64,000 bases of DNA from Paenibacillaceae bacterium GAS479 (GTDB lineage: Bacteria; Bacillota; Bacilli; Paenibacillales; Paenibacillaceae). The notes beneath the pieces were generated by a model that made no database searches, was not told the origin of the DNA, and saw only the letters and a list, made by a program, of their open reading frames with translations. This document shows, one piece after another, positions 1-7,224 of the stretch; within the stretch, counting starts at the first letter, position 1, and each line of letters opens with the position of its first letter. The DNA is taken from contig LT629764.1 of NCBI GenBank assembly GCA_900105225.1, forward strand, positions 4,546,501 through 4,610,500, given 5' to 3'. Position numbers and translations under genes: made by a program.

Positions 1-291
1 ATATTGACTTGCCTCGGGCTTTTGGATGAACTGGATGGCATCCAGTTTGAGGCCGAAAGCCTTCACTAGCAATGATACGGCTTGCGAGTAGGTCATGGCC
101 GACTTGGGCTGGAACTCACCGGAGCCGGTTCCGGTGATCAGTCCTGCCTGCTCCAGGCTGCGGATGGACAGAGCATTGGAATCCTGATCCACATCTGAGA
201 AGGCCCCTGCAACTTGCGGCGCCGCAGTCGCCAGCATGAGCGCCGCGAGGCTGCTTGCGAGCAATTTTTGTGCGGATAAGTTTTTGTGCAT
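1..291 (-). CDS. SLH-domain surface protein, N-terminal part (runs off the window)
   Basis: Only the first 97 codons are present; the gene continues leftward out of the window. It starts MHKNLSAQKLLASS and has a Sec signal peptide: basic N-terminus, a hydrophobic stretch ending in APQVAGA, then the mature start FSDVDQDS. The segment that follows (SIRSLEQAGLITGTGSGEF, then a TYSQAVSLLVKAFGL-like helix) has the pattern of an S-layer homology domain, which in Gram-positives binds pyruvylated secondary wall polymer. A GAGAGGAG ribosome site lies about 11 bases before the ATG. The protein is therefore inferred to be exported and wall-bound. Its catalytic or structural role depends on the missing part. 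Confidence 0.75.
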   Translation of the reverse strand, partial: MHKNLSAQKLLASSLAALMLATAAPQVAGAFSDVDQDSNALSIRSLEQAGLITGTGSGEFQPKSAMTYSQAVSLLVKAFGLKLDAIQFIQKPEASQY

Positions 292-413
292 CCTGCATGC
301 ATCTCCTCTCTATACGGGAAGGCTCCTTGGATACTTCTATCCTAGTATGGCCGATATCGGAAAAACCTTCCTTATCTATAAAGACGCTGTGAAGTAAACG
401 ATTGTTGCGGCCG

Positions 414-752
414 TTAAGGCCGAATCGTAACCCGCGTTCCTAGCGGAACAAGCGCGGATAGCGCCAGAACATCATCATTATACATTCTAATGCAGCCATG
501 AGAGACCGCTCTGCCGATCGATGACGGATCATTAGTACCATGAATACCGTAGTGAGGCTTGGAAAGGCCCATCCAGAGCACTCCGAAAGGCCCTCCGGGA
601 TTTTCCTGTTTGTTGATGATTCTCAGTTCGCCTGTTGGCGTTTTGGTTAGTATTTTGCCGACGGCGATCGGGAACTGTCGGACGACTTGGTCTCCATCCA
701 GCAAATATAGAGCACGATCGGATAAATCCACGATAATGCGATATTGGGGCAT
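414..752 (-). CDS. L,D-transpeptidase, YkuD family, short form
   Basis: A 112-residue protein with the YkuD catalytic core. HGTND (residues 71-75) and SHGCIRM (84-90, nucleophile Cys87) are both intact. The family makes 3-3 peptidoglycan cross-links or attaches proteins to the wall. This version has no LysM domain and no obvious signal peptide, so it is either a minimal form acting in the envelope or, as for some sporulation L,D-transpeptidases, a spore cortex/coat enzyme; the choice is inference. The ATG at 752 was preferred to a TTG at 791 because AAGGGATG precedes it at good spacing and the YkuD fold starts immediately. Confidence 0.88.
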   Translation of the reverse strand: MPQYRIIVDLSDRALYLLDGDQVVRQFPIAVGKILTKTPTGELRIINKQENPGGPFGVLWMGLSKPHYGIHGTNDPSSIGRAVSHGCIRMYNDDVLALSALVPLGTRVTIRP

Positions 753-979
753 GTGCGCTTCATCCCTTTTTAGCCAGCTTATGCCCGACAAGTGGGTGCC
801 CGTATGGGTTTTTGTCCATTCGCCCAGTCCAGCAATTCTAGCTGTCTATGGAACACAAATAAACCGTCACTCCCGATATGGACTGCAGTCCTTGGAAGGG
901 CGGTTTTGCTCGTGGGCATTAGGATGGGTACGAGAAGATATAGCCCTGTGAGGACATGAGTGGGCTGATGATGAAGCTT

Positions 980-1222
980 TTAAGCAAGCGTTTTTTGGGC
1001 GATCGTCGAATGGCTGGTTTGGCGGATAACGAGGCGACCCTCGAATTTACATTCCTCCACAAAATAATAGGTTCCAGCAATTTTGACCGTATTGCTATTG
1101 AACATTTCAATGGGATATCCGTCCTCGACGAGGCAGGAATCTTTGTAAACCGCAATGAGCCATCTTTCTTCATAGGCTTGTTTAAAGTGAGCTGGCTCAC
1201 TCAACAGTTTCAGCAGCAGCAT
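980..1222 (-). CDS. hypothetical protein, about 80 aa
   Basis: Not recognised. The reading frame has a protein-like composition (YEERWLIAVYKDSC, then FVEECKFEGRLVIRQT) with alternating hydrophobic and charged residues, as in a small beta-rich protein, and contains two Cys. The proposed ATG (MLLLKLLSEP) follows AGGGG by 8 bases. The frame stays open upstream to a TTG at 1258, but that start would fall inside a perfect palindrome, so the downstream start is favoured. The overlapping rightward frame at 956-1237 looks like its shadow. Moderate certainty that this is a gene; no function proposed. Confidence 0.5.
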   Translation of the reverse strand: MLLLKLLSEPAHFKQAYEERWLIAVYKDSCLVEDGYPIEMFNSNTVKIAGTYYFVEECKFEGRLVIRQTSHSTIAQKTLA

Positions 1223-1250
1223 GACAGCAACCCCTAGACCAATTTCTACG

Positions 1251-1267
1251 TGATACAAATTGTATCA
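1251..1267. promoter_or_regulatory. 17-bp perfect palindrome, candidate operator
   Basis: TGATACAAATTGTATCA reads identically on both strands around a central A (arms of 8 bases). It lies about 30 bases upstream of the small gene starting at 1222. A perfect odd palindrome of this length in front of a gene is typical of a dimeric repressor site; the binding protein is unknown. Confidence 0.5.
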
Positions 1268-1409
1268 TAAATGACGTGTAGAATGGAAGAGGAAGAATGA
1301 TTCTGCTTATGCGAGATTCAGAGATGGGCAGCCATCCGAAGTGATGATAGTTCCGAAGGACAAGATTCACCAAGTTTGAGCTCCTGTTGAGGCATAACCA
1401 CGCGGATGT

Positions 1410-1559
1410 TTAGCCTGCCCTGTAAAAGGAAACAATCAGCTTGTCCAACTGTTGGCTAAGCTCCAAACTGTATCCAGATGAGCTTGCAGGAGTTTTGTTC
1501 AGAGCCTCGCGCAAAACTTCAATATTCTTCATAATTTCTTTCTTGTTCGACAATTTCAC
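1410..1559 (-). CDS. Spo0E-like aspartyl-phosphate phosphatase (49 aa)
   Basis: A tiny gene read leftward from a GTG start (VKLSNKKEIMKNIEVLREAL). It keeps the Spo0E-family pattern: a first helix IEVLREALNK, a variable loop, then LSQQLDKLIVSFYR, which contains the SxxLDxLI signature. In Bacillus these two-helix proteins dephosphorylate Spo0A~P and delay sporulation. AAAGGATGTGA precedes the GTG at ideal spacing. The length is normal for this family of roughly 45-85 residues. It stands alone between the hypothetical gene and the VanZ-like gene. Identification rests on the signature helix and is fairly strong; its actual target is inferred. Confidence 0.8.
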   Translation of the reverse strand: MKLSNKKEIMKNIEVLREALNKTPASSSGYSLELSQQLDKLIVSFYRAG

Positions 1560-1652
1560 TCACATCCTTTGAGGGTTTGATGGAAAATCTTGTCGACATA
1601 TTTTAGTGTAAAAGAGATAAATTGGAATCATTTGTTGATTACTATTAAAGCG

Positions 1653-2108
1653 TTATTTTCCGTTTGAAACAGGTATTGAAACTCTTTTTTTGCTAAGTAC
1701 ATAATGAAGGCATACAAATAAAAGAACGGCGGAAAAAGCTCCGGCCGTGTCGATCATCACATCGTACAATCGCCCGTCGCGATTTTGGAAAAGCTGAAGA
1801 ACCTCCGTAGCTAAGGCGAACAGGAAGGATAGTGCGAGAGAAGGCAGCTTGCGTCCCAGCCAAAACATGAGAAGCAAGTCCAGCATGGCAAAACCTGCGA
1901 AATGTCCCAGCTTGACGAGTATCCATTGGCTATGAACATGCCGAATATCAGCCCATCGGAAAAACTCTCGGAAATCCGGCGATGGGTCGAAGGTGAAGGT
2001 CAGCTCTTTATACAGCAGAAGCTGCTTTAGGCTCTCGGTACCAGTCAACATAAGCAGCAGTCCGGCCCACAGCAAAACTGCGGCTAGCTTGAGATGTTTC
2101 ATTTCCAT
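1653..2108 (-). CDS. VanZ-like membrane protein
   Basis: A 151-residue membrane protein with about four hydrophobic segments: near residues 7-25, 68-85, 90-105 and 118-137. The VanZ-family hallmarks are present: KLGHFAGFAMLDLLLMF and, before the last helix, an acidic turn (ATEVLQLF, then GRLYDVMIDTAG). VanZ is best known from teicoplanin resistance clusters, but most homologues in Firmicutes are single genes of unknown role at the membrane, and no glycopeptide-resistance partners are nearby. AAAGGATG lies 12 bases before the ATG; a second in-frame ATG two codons later is possible. Confidence 0.8.
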   Translation of the reverse strand: MEMKHLKLAAVLLWAGLLLMLTGTESLKQLLLYKELTFTFDPSPDFREFFRWADIRHVHSQWILVKLGHFAGFAMLDLLLMFWLGRKLPSLALSFLFALATEVLQLFQNRDGRLYDVMIDTAGAFSAVLLFVCLHYVLSKKRVSIPVSNGK

Positions 2109-2344
2109 TGTTTATGTCATCCTTTCAAGACTTCTATTAACCGAACGAATTGAATCTTTCTTTTGCTTTGCAGTTTAACCGATTAAAGGCAATCTATTCG
2201 ACTTTAAAATGAATTATAAAAATATGGAGAGAAATCAAATCTAAAACAAGCCAGACCGTTGAGAAGCTTTAACAGGCTAGCTTGTTTGCTTTTTGTGATG
2301 GCAAAAGAGAAAAAGCTGCGTCCTGGGCCTTCTGTCCGTAGACG

Positions 2345-2839
2345 TTACGAAGAACTTACATTTAATGTAGTAAATGAAGTATTTTGTTTAAACGGCCCCG
2401 TAATACTAGTATCCATATACTGTTTATAAAAAGGACCATTCGTATACATGGTTGTTTCAAAAGTTCCCGCTATACTGCCGTCTCGTCGAATGATATTGTA
2501 AGCAACGGAAGCTCTATAAACTCGATTTGCACTCACTAAGATTTCGAAGCTATAGATGCCTTCAGGAGGAATTAATCTCATGACCGGGGGGCCATTCTCA
2601 AACCCATCGCCTGTAAACGAGACAGGGCTTAACCAGTAGCTTGAAGTCAGATTATTAATGGTAAATCTTTGCGAAGATGTGATTGAGGACGAACCATCGT
2701 CCGGCTGACCTGAAGGGGGGGACTGGATTGTAGGTGAGCAAAAAACACTTGCAACAATAACAAGCAGGATGAATAGAACCAAAATAATTCCTATACTTGT
2801 TCTTCTAACATTCATAGTTTCAAACTGTCCATTATTCAT
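2345..2839 (-). CDS. small membrane-anchored protein, paralogue 1 of 4
   Basis: Not a recognised family. The 164-residue protein has a short N-tail, one transmembrane anchor (SIGIILVLFILLVIVASVFC, residues about 15-34), a Ser/Pro/Asp linker, then about 110 residues rich in beta-formers. Right after the linker is SSQRFTINNLT, a motif shared by all four paralogues in 2.3-7.2 kb (consensus I-x-S-x-Q-x-F-x-I-x-N). Near the C-terminus is TGPF, also shared. The anchor resembles the YjcZ-type LIVVLFILLIIV segment of small sporulation proteins, but YjcZ has no such outer domain. AAGGAG precedes the ATG by 9 bases. Its upstream region keeps CGAACCAT but no clear sigma-K -10. Confidence 0.72.
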   Translation of the reverse strand: MNNGQFETMNVRRTSIGIILVLFILLVIVASVFCSPTIQSPPSGQPDDGSSSITSSQRFTINNLTSSYWLSPVSFTGDGFENGPPVMRLIPPEGIYSFEILVSANRVYRASVAYNIIRRDGSIAGTFETTMYTNGPFYKQYMDTSITGPFKQNTSFTTLNVSSS

Positions 2840-2944
2840 TTTAATCTTGCTCCTTATACTAGTCTGCTTTCCTCATACATCTCGCAGTTCTCCCTCTTTG
2901 TTCCATGGTTCGATAGGGTTAGGATAGACCTATCTGTATTTTAT

Positions 2945-3445
2945 TCATGGCGTTATAGTATCGTTGATGACTAACCTGAACGAAGAGAGGCTTGAAACAT
3001 ACGCTTCAATGGGACCTGTTGTATTGATATTTACAATTCTTGCGGGCCCTTGTCCGATCACCTTTTCAAGTTTAAACAAGACTGTTCCAAGTCCTCTGGG
3101 ACTTCTATATATAACCTCTGAATAACTTGAGCTAAAGCTGAAAGTAGTTAGATTAATTACGTTTTCTCCTCCGTATGGTGAAAGGAGAGCGGATTGAGGC
3201 GGGACTCCATCTCGAGTGATCACGTTTAAAATTAAAGATACACTGCTATAATTGACGATTGTAAAGCTTTGCGTTGAAGTAATACCAACTGAATCGTCAT
3301 CTGAGCTTTGTCCCGAAGAATTGCTGTCAAGCAAGTATTTTGGAGCCCAGACACGAGTAACGATCACTAGCAAAATAAACAAAACCAATATAATACTCCA
3401 GCTTTTGCCTTTAGAATTATTGATCTGGTATCTTTCGATATTCAT
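2945..3445 (-). CDS. small membrane-anchored protein, paralogue 2 of 4
   Basis: A 166-residue paralogue with a basic N-tail, the anchor SIILVLFILLVIVTRVW (about residues 17-33), a Ser/Asp-rich linker, then TQSFTIVNYSS and a beta-rich domain ending NTTGPIEAY...FRLVINDT. The predicted topology is N-in with the domain outside, or in the intermembrane space of the forespore if the gene is sporulation-specific (inference). AAGGAGG lies 8 bases before the ATG, and the AC-N16-CATA promoter at 3482-3503 drives it leftward. The decayed receptor gene starting at 3594 is divergent, the same arrangement as around paralogue 3. Function unknown. Confidence 0.75.
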   Translation of the reverse strand: MNIERYQINNSKGKSWSIILVLFILLVIVTRVWAPKYLLDSNSSGQSSDDDSVGITSTQSFTIVNYSSVSLILNVITRDGVPPQSALLSPYGGENVINLTTFSFSSSYSEVIYRSPRGLGTVLFKLEKVIGQGPARIVNINTTGPIEAYVSSLSSFRLVINDTITP

Positions 3446-3481
3446 TGTATATTCCTCCTTGTAATGCTTGTATCAACATCT

Positions 3482-3503
3482 TATGAGGAATTCATAGAAT
3501 GGT
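3482..3503 (-). promoter_or_regulatory. sigma-K-like promoter of paralogue 2
   Basis: Read leftward: GAACC, then 16 bases after the AC, then CATAAGAT. This matches the AC-N16/17-CATAnnnT pattern known for sigma-K promoters. About 28 bases around it are nearly repeated upstream of paralogue 3 (6263-6292), suggesting shared control. Confidence 0.5.
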
Positions 3504-3593
3504 TCGGGCCTATGTAGGGTGAATGGGAAAATTACTCAGTGATAGGTTTGAAAGTTTTGCCGAATGAGAAGAGACAGAATTGGGGACTAACGC

Positions 3594-4398
3594 TTGAAAA
3601 TGAAAATGAAAATGAAAATGGGCATTGGGAGATTGATACGGCTTGTCATTTACGGAACAATTATTTGTGCAGCCTTGTCTGGGTATAGCTTGAATAAGCC
3701 AAATTTAAGCTTTGAAAAGGTAAAAACCGCAACGAAGCAAGAGGCCGAATATAAACAGCTTAGCCTCGAGTTGCTGGAAGCTTGAGTTTGGCGATGGTGT
3801 ATGTATTGATTCGAGACTTTGCGAATAAAAAGCTGCAGATTATGGGCCAGCTGAGAAGGCGGACAGGCGAGATAACCGGAATTGCGGACATTATGCAAAA
3901 TATTGCGGCGCAAACCAACATATTTTTCTTAAACGCCGCCATTGAGGGCTGGCCGCTCGGGGGAGCACGGAAAAGGGTTGCCGTTGTATCCGACGAAATC
4001 CGAAAGCTGGCCGAGCAGTCCAAATATCACTCTTCCAATATCGCGGAAATTATTAAAGACGTTGAAGCTCAGACGGACAAGCGTATGCACTAATCGGACG
4101 CGGAGCTCAGGAGGCCAGCAAGGGTGTTGAAGCTATTTCAGCGCTTAGGCAATCCTTCCAGCGGATTGAAAAGGACGCTCAGTCGGTAGCGGAGCAGACG
4201 CAGGAGATATCCGCATCAACGGAGGAAATGACGGTTAGTATTGAAGAAATCTCGGCAACGCTTGAAAGTATGGCTAAACGGATCGAGGGCGAGCATAGTT
4301 TCTCCGAATCGGTTGATTTGTCGGCCTCTGAACAGCGAAGAGGAATTGAAAAAATTGGCGGGATGATCGTAAATCTCTCCGAAACAAAGACCCGATAA
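3594..4398 (+). pseudogene. methyl-accepting chemotaxis protein remnant, copy 1
   Basis: Pieces of a chemoreceptor are spread over several frames. An N-terminal membrane piece (GRLIRLVIYGTIICAALSGYS) is preceded by a GAAAAT hexanucleotide repeat. After a stop comes VLIRDFANKKLQ, then the signalling-tip region MQNIAAQTNIFFLNAAIE. Next the frame shifts to GRSGEHGKG and back to VAVVSDEIRKLAEQS, followed by a further shift to QEASKGVEAISALRQSF and the C-terminal EISATLESMAKRIEGEHS, ending at 4398. An intact receptor would read [29 protein letters not shown] in one frame, so at least four indels are present. The ligand domain is missing. It cannot be functional as a receptor. Confidence 0.85.
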
Positions 4399-4399
4399 A

Positions 4400-4429
4400 A
4401 AGTAAAAAACCCTTGATATACAAGGGTTT
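4400..4429 (-). terminator. Rho-independent terminator of tRNA-Val
   Basis: Read leftward: AAACCCTTG, a 5-base loop, CAAGGGTTT, then a T-rich run TTTACTTTTT. It lies directly after the tRNA 3' end. Confidence 0.75.
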
Positions 4430-4437
4430 CTTGGTTA

Positions 4438-4510
4438 TGATCTGTAGTGGGCTCGAACCACTGACCCCTACCCTGTCAAGATAGTGCTCTCCCAGCTGAG
4501 CTAACAGATC
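4438..4510 (-). tRNA. tRNA-Val (anticodon GAC)
   Basis: A 73-base cloverleaf read leftward. The acceptor stem is GATCTGT/ACAGATC, the D-arm GCTC..GAGC, the anticodon stem CTATC/GGTAG with loop TTGACAG (anticodon GAC), the variable loop 5 bases, and the T-arm AGTGG-TTCGAGC-CCACT, with discriminator A. No CCA is encoded. It stands alone, followed by its own terminator and AT-rich DNA. Anticodon GAC reads valine codons GUC/GUU. Confidence 0.92.
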
Positions 4511-4917
4511 AGATTATTAAGTTCTCGTGAGAACAATTAATAATATATCAGCTTGGAGAATGGGAGTCAACAATTTTTTTAAAATTAATTTTGAAAGTCG
4601 CGTCGAAATGCTGTAGAAAAAAAAGAAGAAAAAACGGATAAATGTTGATGAACGGATTTGTCCTCTCCCGTGGTACATTTATACCGTGAGATATCGAGAG
4701 AGACACCGACGGATGAAAACTCTCCTTTTTTAATGTCGGATACTTCAACTCTTGGAAGAGATTCGGTTTCAAACCGATAAAAGAGTGCGGCATGATTATC
4801 ATGACTGCACAATTACGCATGTAAAGTTCGTATCCTTAATTGCAAATCGATTCTTCAGCGTGAATAATTTTAAGCATCACAATTACCGCAGACTAAACAG
4901 CAAAAGAGGGCGAAGGC
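4511..4917. other. AT-rich intergenic stretch without a convincing gene
   Basis: The stretch lies between tRNA-Val and the acetyltransferase gene. Leftward frames at 4548-4820 and 4585-4812 are open. The second contains a hydrophobic/charged pattern (RVEVSDIKKGEFSSVGVSLDISR) faintly like a PilZ strand region, but it lacks a recognisable complete domain. It may be a gene fragment; no function can be given. Confidence 0.35.
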
Positions 4918-5469
4918 TTGAACCTTAAACCGACAATCGTATTGAAACCGCTAAGTTCTGAGTTGATTGAAGATATCCGTGTAACAAACGAGCCGTTTAC
5001 ACTCATAGGGCGGATCGTGCCTCAACTGCAGAACGGCAAATGGTCCTATGAAGAACAACTGTTCGACGAACCGAAGGTTATTCGCTTTCCCGACGATCAG
5101 TTGAACTGGGAAGACTATATCGACCAGGAGGACAAGGCTTTGTTCTTGGCTTATATCGGATCAACATGTATCGGACAAATCCGGGTCGTTCGTGATTGGA
5201 CCCGTTTCGGTTATATCGAAAACATCGCGACAACCCGAGAATACCGGCGAACCGGAGTCAGCAAGCTGCTGTTGGAACGAGCGGAAGCTTGGGCTAAGGA
5301 GAAGAAACTGGTGGGTCTATCCTTGGAAGCCCAGGATGACAATCTCGTGGCGTGCCGATTCTATGCGAAGCACGGCTTCGTTCTCGGCGGAGCGGACTTG
5401 CTCAAGCATACGGGATCGGTCATTGATACAGCACTTTACTGGTACAAAATGTTCGATGAGCTAAGCTAA
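4918..5469 (+). CDS. GNAT acetyltransferase, streptothricin acetyltransferase (SatA/YyaR) type
   Basis: A 183-residue single-domain GNAT protein. The N-terminal part (GRIVPQLQNGKWSYEEQLFDE, then ALFLAYIGSTCIGQIRVVRDW) follows the Bacillus SatA/YyaR streptothricin acetyltransferase pattern. The acetyl-CoA loop is EYRRTGVSKLLLERAEAWA (around residues 109-127), and the C-terminal part LVACRFYAKHGFVLGGADLL is also typical. Members acetylate the beta-lysine amino group of streptothricin; related proteins may act on other amines, so the antibiotic specificity is inference. The start is a TTG preceded by AGAGGG. A clear terminator follows. It sits alone amid the paralogue/receptor-remnant region. 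Confidence 0.85.
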   Translation: MNLKPTIVLKPLSSELIEDIRVTNEPFTLIGRIVPQLQNGKWSYEEQLFDEPKVIRFPDDQLNWEDYIDQEDKALFLAYIGSTCIGQIRVVRDWTRFGYIENIATTREYRRTGVSKLLLERAEAWAKEKKLVGLSLEAQDDNLVACRFYAKHGFVLGGADLLKHTGSVIDTALYWYKMFDELS

Positions 5470-5481
5470 CAGCGTATGACA

Positions 5482-5513
5482 AAGAGCCCGGGGAGGCGAT
5501 CCCACGGGCTCTT
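5482..5513 (+). terminator. terminator after acetyltransferase
   Basis: AAGAGCCCG ... CGGGCTCTT hairpin beginning 13 bases after the stop codon. The T-run is short. Confidence 0.65.
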
Positions 5514-5684
5514 ATCGTATCCGGAATTCGCAGAATATTCAGCGATAGACAAAACCAATGACTCCGCACAGCGGGAACTTGGGAGGAAAGAGAATGCGGG
5601 CAAGCATTGAGGAATCGCAATTCGAATCGCAAGTACAATGCCAAGCGGATGCGATAGCGGATTTTTTTTGGGCAAGCGGGAGAA

Positions 5685-5811
5685 GGACAGGCATAATAGG
5701 CAGGACAAGCAAATCACCCAGGGCAGAAGCGGCGCGCCGGTGGCCGATGTGCTCAAGGCGCTGGGGCTGCCGCTGCAATGGGACAATGCGAATAAGAAGA
5801 TGTATGTTTAA
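5685..5811 (+). pseudogene. stalk-domain (copper amine oxidase N-like) fragment
   Basis: One frame ends ITQGRSGAPVADVLKAL followed by GLPLQWDNANKKMYV and a stop. This is the end of a stalk domain as found at the C-terminus of Paenibacillus wall hydrolases and surface proteins. There is no start codon or ribosome site in this frame; upstream pieces in another frame (after an AGGAAAGAG site at about 5583) are unrecognisable. It reads as the 3' scar of a lost gene, tail to tail with paralogue 3. Confidence 0.4.
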
Positions 5812-6230
5812 ACCTTATCGGTGACAAAAAGCTTGGGAGGCCCATAGCTTGAGCGAGTAGTTACCGGCCCATCGGTATTTGCAGATATGAAAGCTCCCCA
5901 GAAACCGAATTGCATTGATACTACAAAATCACCATAAGTAATACCTGATATATAGAGGGTATAGTAAATCGTTGCGCTCGTTGTAAAGGGCAAATTTGTT
6001 CTAAGCTCAAAATGTGATGTTCCTCCGGGATTAATGCTAAAATAGGGACCCGGGGTTGGGTCATAGGCATCTCCTGTACGATAAAGGTACCGGAGTACGA
6101 ATCTGGATGATTGATTGACTATATCAAATCCTTGTGTAGCATTTATTTCGGGAGGATCACTGAAACAGGAGAAAAGCCTCGTCACAATCACTAACAAAAT
6201 AAAAAGAACCAACGTCATTCCTATAGTCAT
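5808..6230 (-). CDS. small membrane-anchored protein, paralogue 3 of 4
   Basis: The shortest paralogue (140 aa). It lacks the N-tail and starts almost directly with the anchor IGMTLVLFILLVIVTRLF (residues 3-20). Then come NATQGFDIVNQSS, a beta-rich domain with FSINPGGTSHFELRTN, and a C-terminal NTDGPVTTRSSYG. GGGAGG lies 8 bases before the ATG. A full match to a sigma-K-type promoter (6259-6285) lies upstream, and the second receptor remnant is divergent from it. One Cys follows the membrane segment (FSCFSD), as in paralogue 1 (VFCSP), so lipid or disulfide linkage is possible but unproven. Function unknown. Confidence 0.75.
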   Translation of the reverse strand: MTIGMTLVLFILLVIVTRLFSCFSDPPEINATQGFDIVNQSSRFVLRYLYRTGDAYDPTPGPYFSINPGGTSHFELRTNLPFTTSATIYYTLYISGITYGDFVVSMQFGFWGAFISANTDGPVTTRSSYGPPKLFVTDKV

Positions 6231-6258
6231 TCAATTTTCCTCCCATACTGTATATCAA

Positions 6259-6285
6259 TATAGTATGAGGAGTTCGTAGGATGGT
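6259..6285 (-). promoter_or_regulatory. sigma-K-like promoter of paralogue 3
   Basis: Read leftward: GAACC, 16 bases after AC, then CATACTATA, which is the full CATAnnnTA pattern. The site lies 29-55 bases upstream of the start codon, a sensible distance. Confidence 0.6.
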
Positions 6286-6350
6286 TCGGGCTGTCATAGA
6301 TTTATGCGGAATCCTCCTAATTTGCCAATATCATATGAGCGATCGCTTGG

Positions 6351-6671
6351 ATGCTGTTATCCATTTTTAATATTGGCGTGTGTACGGTCGTTATCATAAG
6401 AGATTGGGCCGCTACTAGATTGAACTGCCATCATCTGTTGGTGTATGCTTCCGGTTCGCATTATGATTCCAGCGATGAAGCTGCCAAGGCTTTACAGGTG
6501 GTGGCTGTTGGCGCTGAACGTATCGCGGAGATTTCGGCTAAGCTGGAAAGCATGGCCAAGCGAATAGAAGGAGATTATAGCTATTCCGAATCTTCGCACA
6601 GACCTCGTAAGGTTTGCACGGGATCCTCGGACGGTTCAAAATGGAATAACGCTTTTCTCGCTTCCACGTGA
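6351..6671 (+). pseudogene. methyl-accepting chemotaxis protein remnant, copy 2
   Basis: A heavily shortened copy of the same receptor. It has an N-terminal membrane piece ending VVIIRDWAATRLN (compare YVLIRDFANKKLQ in copy 1), then after a large deletion AISAKLESMAKRIEGDYSYSES-like residues matching EISATLESMAKRIEGEHSFSES of copy 1, at DNA as well as protein level. The signalling tip is gone. Its position divergent from paralogue 3 repeats the layout at 2945-4398, so the receptor plus membrane-protein unit was probably duplicated and both receptors then decayed. Confidence 0.7.
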
Positions 6672-6702
6672 CCATGCCGCTGTTTAAATGAATAGACTCA
6701 GC

Positions 6703-7167
6703 TCATCTTGAGGATCGAATAACGAGGCGGAAGCGATCTTGTGGAAGAATGAAGGGGGTAATCGGGCCGGAATATACGGATAAGGCGAATCCAGTGGTAG
6801 AGGACATGCTTGCTGAAAATGATCCTATCCGTGTATTACTGCTATTCAATACATTGTAATTAACGCTTCCAATTGAAGTTTGGAGGACTAATGTTTGAGA
6901 ATCGCCTGATCTTACAATTCGATTTCCAGGGTTCAGTACGTTTGAGAATGAAGCCAGATTTAGCGTGTAGTCAACCGTTTGGTTATAAACAATAAACTCT
7001 TGAGCAGATTCAATTCCGGATGAGCATTCTTCATCTAGTCCATTCCTGTAAGGCTTCCAGTCAAGCATACTTGTGATTATAACCAGCAGAATAAACAGAA
7101 CTAAAACGGTTCCGATACTGGAACTTTCGAAGCCTTGAATCGACACGATATCATTTTTCATTGTCAT
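6703..7167 (-). CDS. small membrane-anchored protein, paralogue 4 of 4
   Basis: A 154-residue protein: N-tail of about 16 residues, anchor SIGTVLVLFILLVIITSML (about 17-35), linker, then the shared motif SAQEFIVYNQT, a beta-rich domain (LNLASF, TLVLQTSIGSVNYNVL) and a C-terminal SGPITPF ... FRLVIRSS similar to the end of paralogue 2. AAGGAG lies 7 bases before the ATG. A weaker AC-N16-CATA element lies upstream. The extracellular-type domain is Ser/Thr/Asn-rich with no Cys beyond the linker. No known family; likely the same role as its three neighbours. Confidence 0.75.
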   Translation of the reverse strand: MTMKNDIVSIQGFESSSIGTVLVLFILLVIITSMLDWKPYRNGLDEECSSGIESAQEFIVYNQTVDYTLNLASFSNVLNPGNRIVRSGDSQTLVLQTSIGSVNYNVLNSSNTRIGSFSASMSSTTGFALSVYSGPITPFILPQDRFRLVIRSSR

Positions 7168-7202
7168 AGTAATTTCTCCTTAATATTGTTCTAGATTATT
7201 GA

Positions 7203-7224
7203 TATGAGAGTAGTCTAATTGAGT
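7203..7224 (-). promoter_or_regulatory. possible sigma-K-like promoter of paralogue 4
   Basis: AC-N16-CATA spacing is conserved (GGAC ... CATATCAATA read leftward), but the -10 downstream half departs from CATAnnnTA by one base of spacing. Supported mainly by its similarity in position to the other two. Confidence 0.35.

Noticed and set aside
1653-2108. Glycopeptide resistance determinant (VanZ)
   Set aside because: Only a VanZ-like fold is present; no vanHAX or regulatory genes are near.
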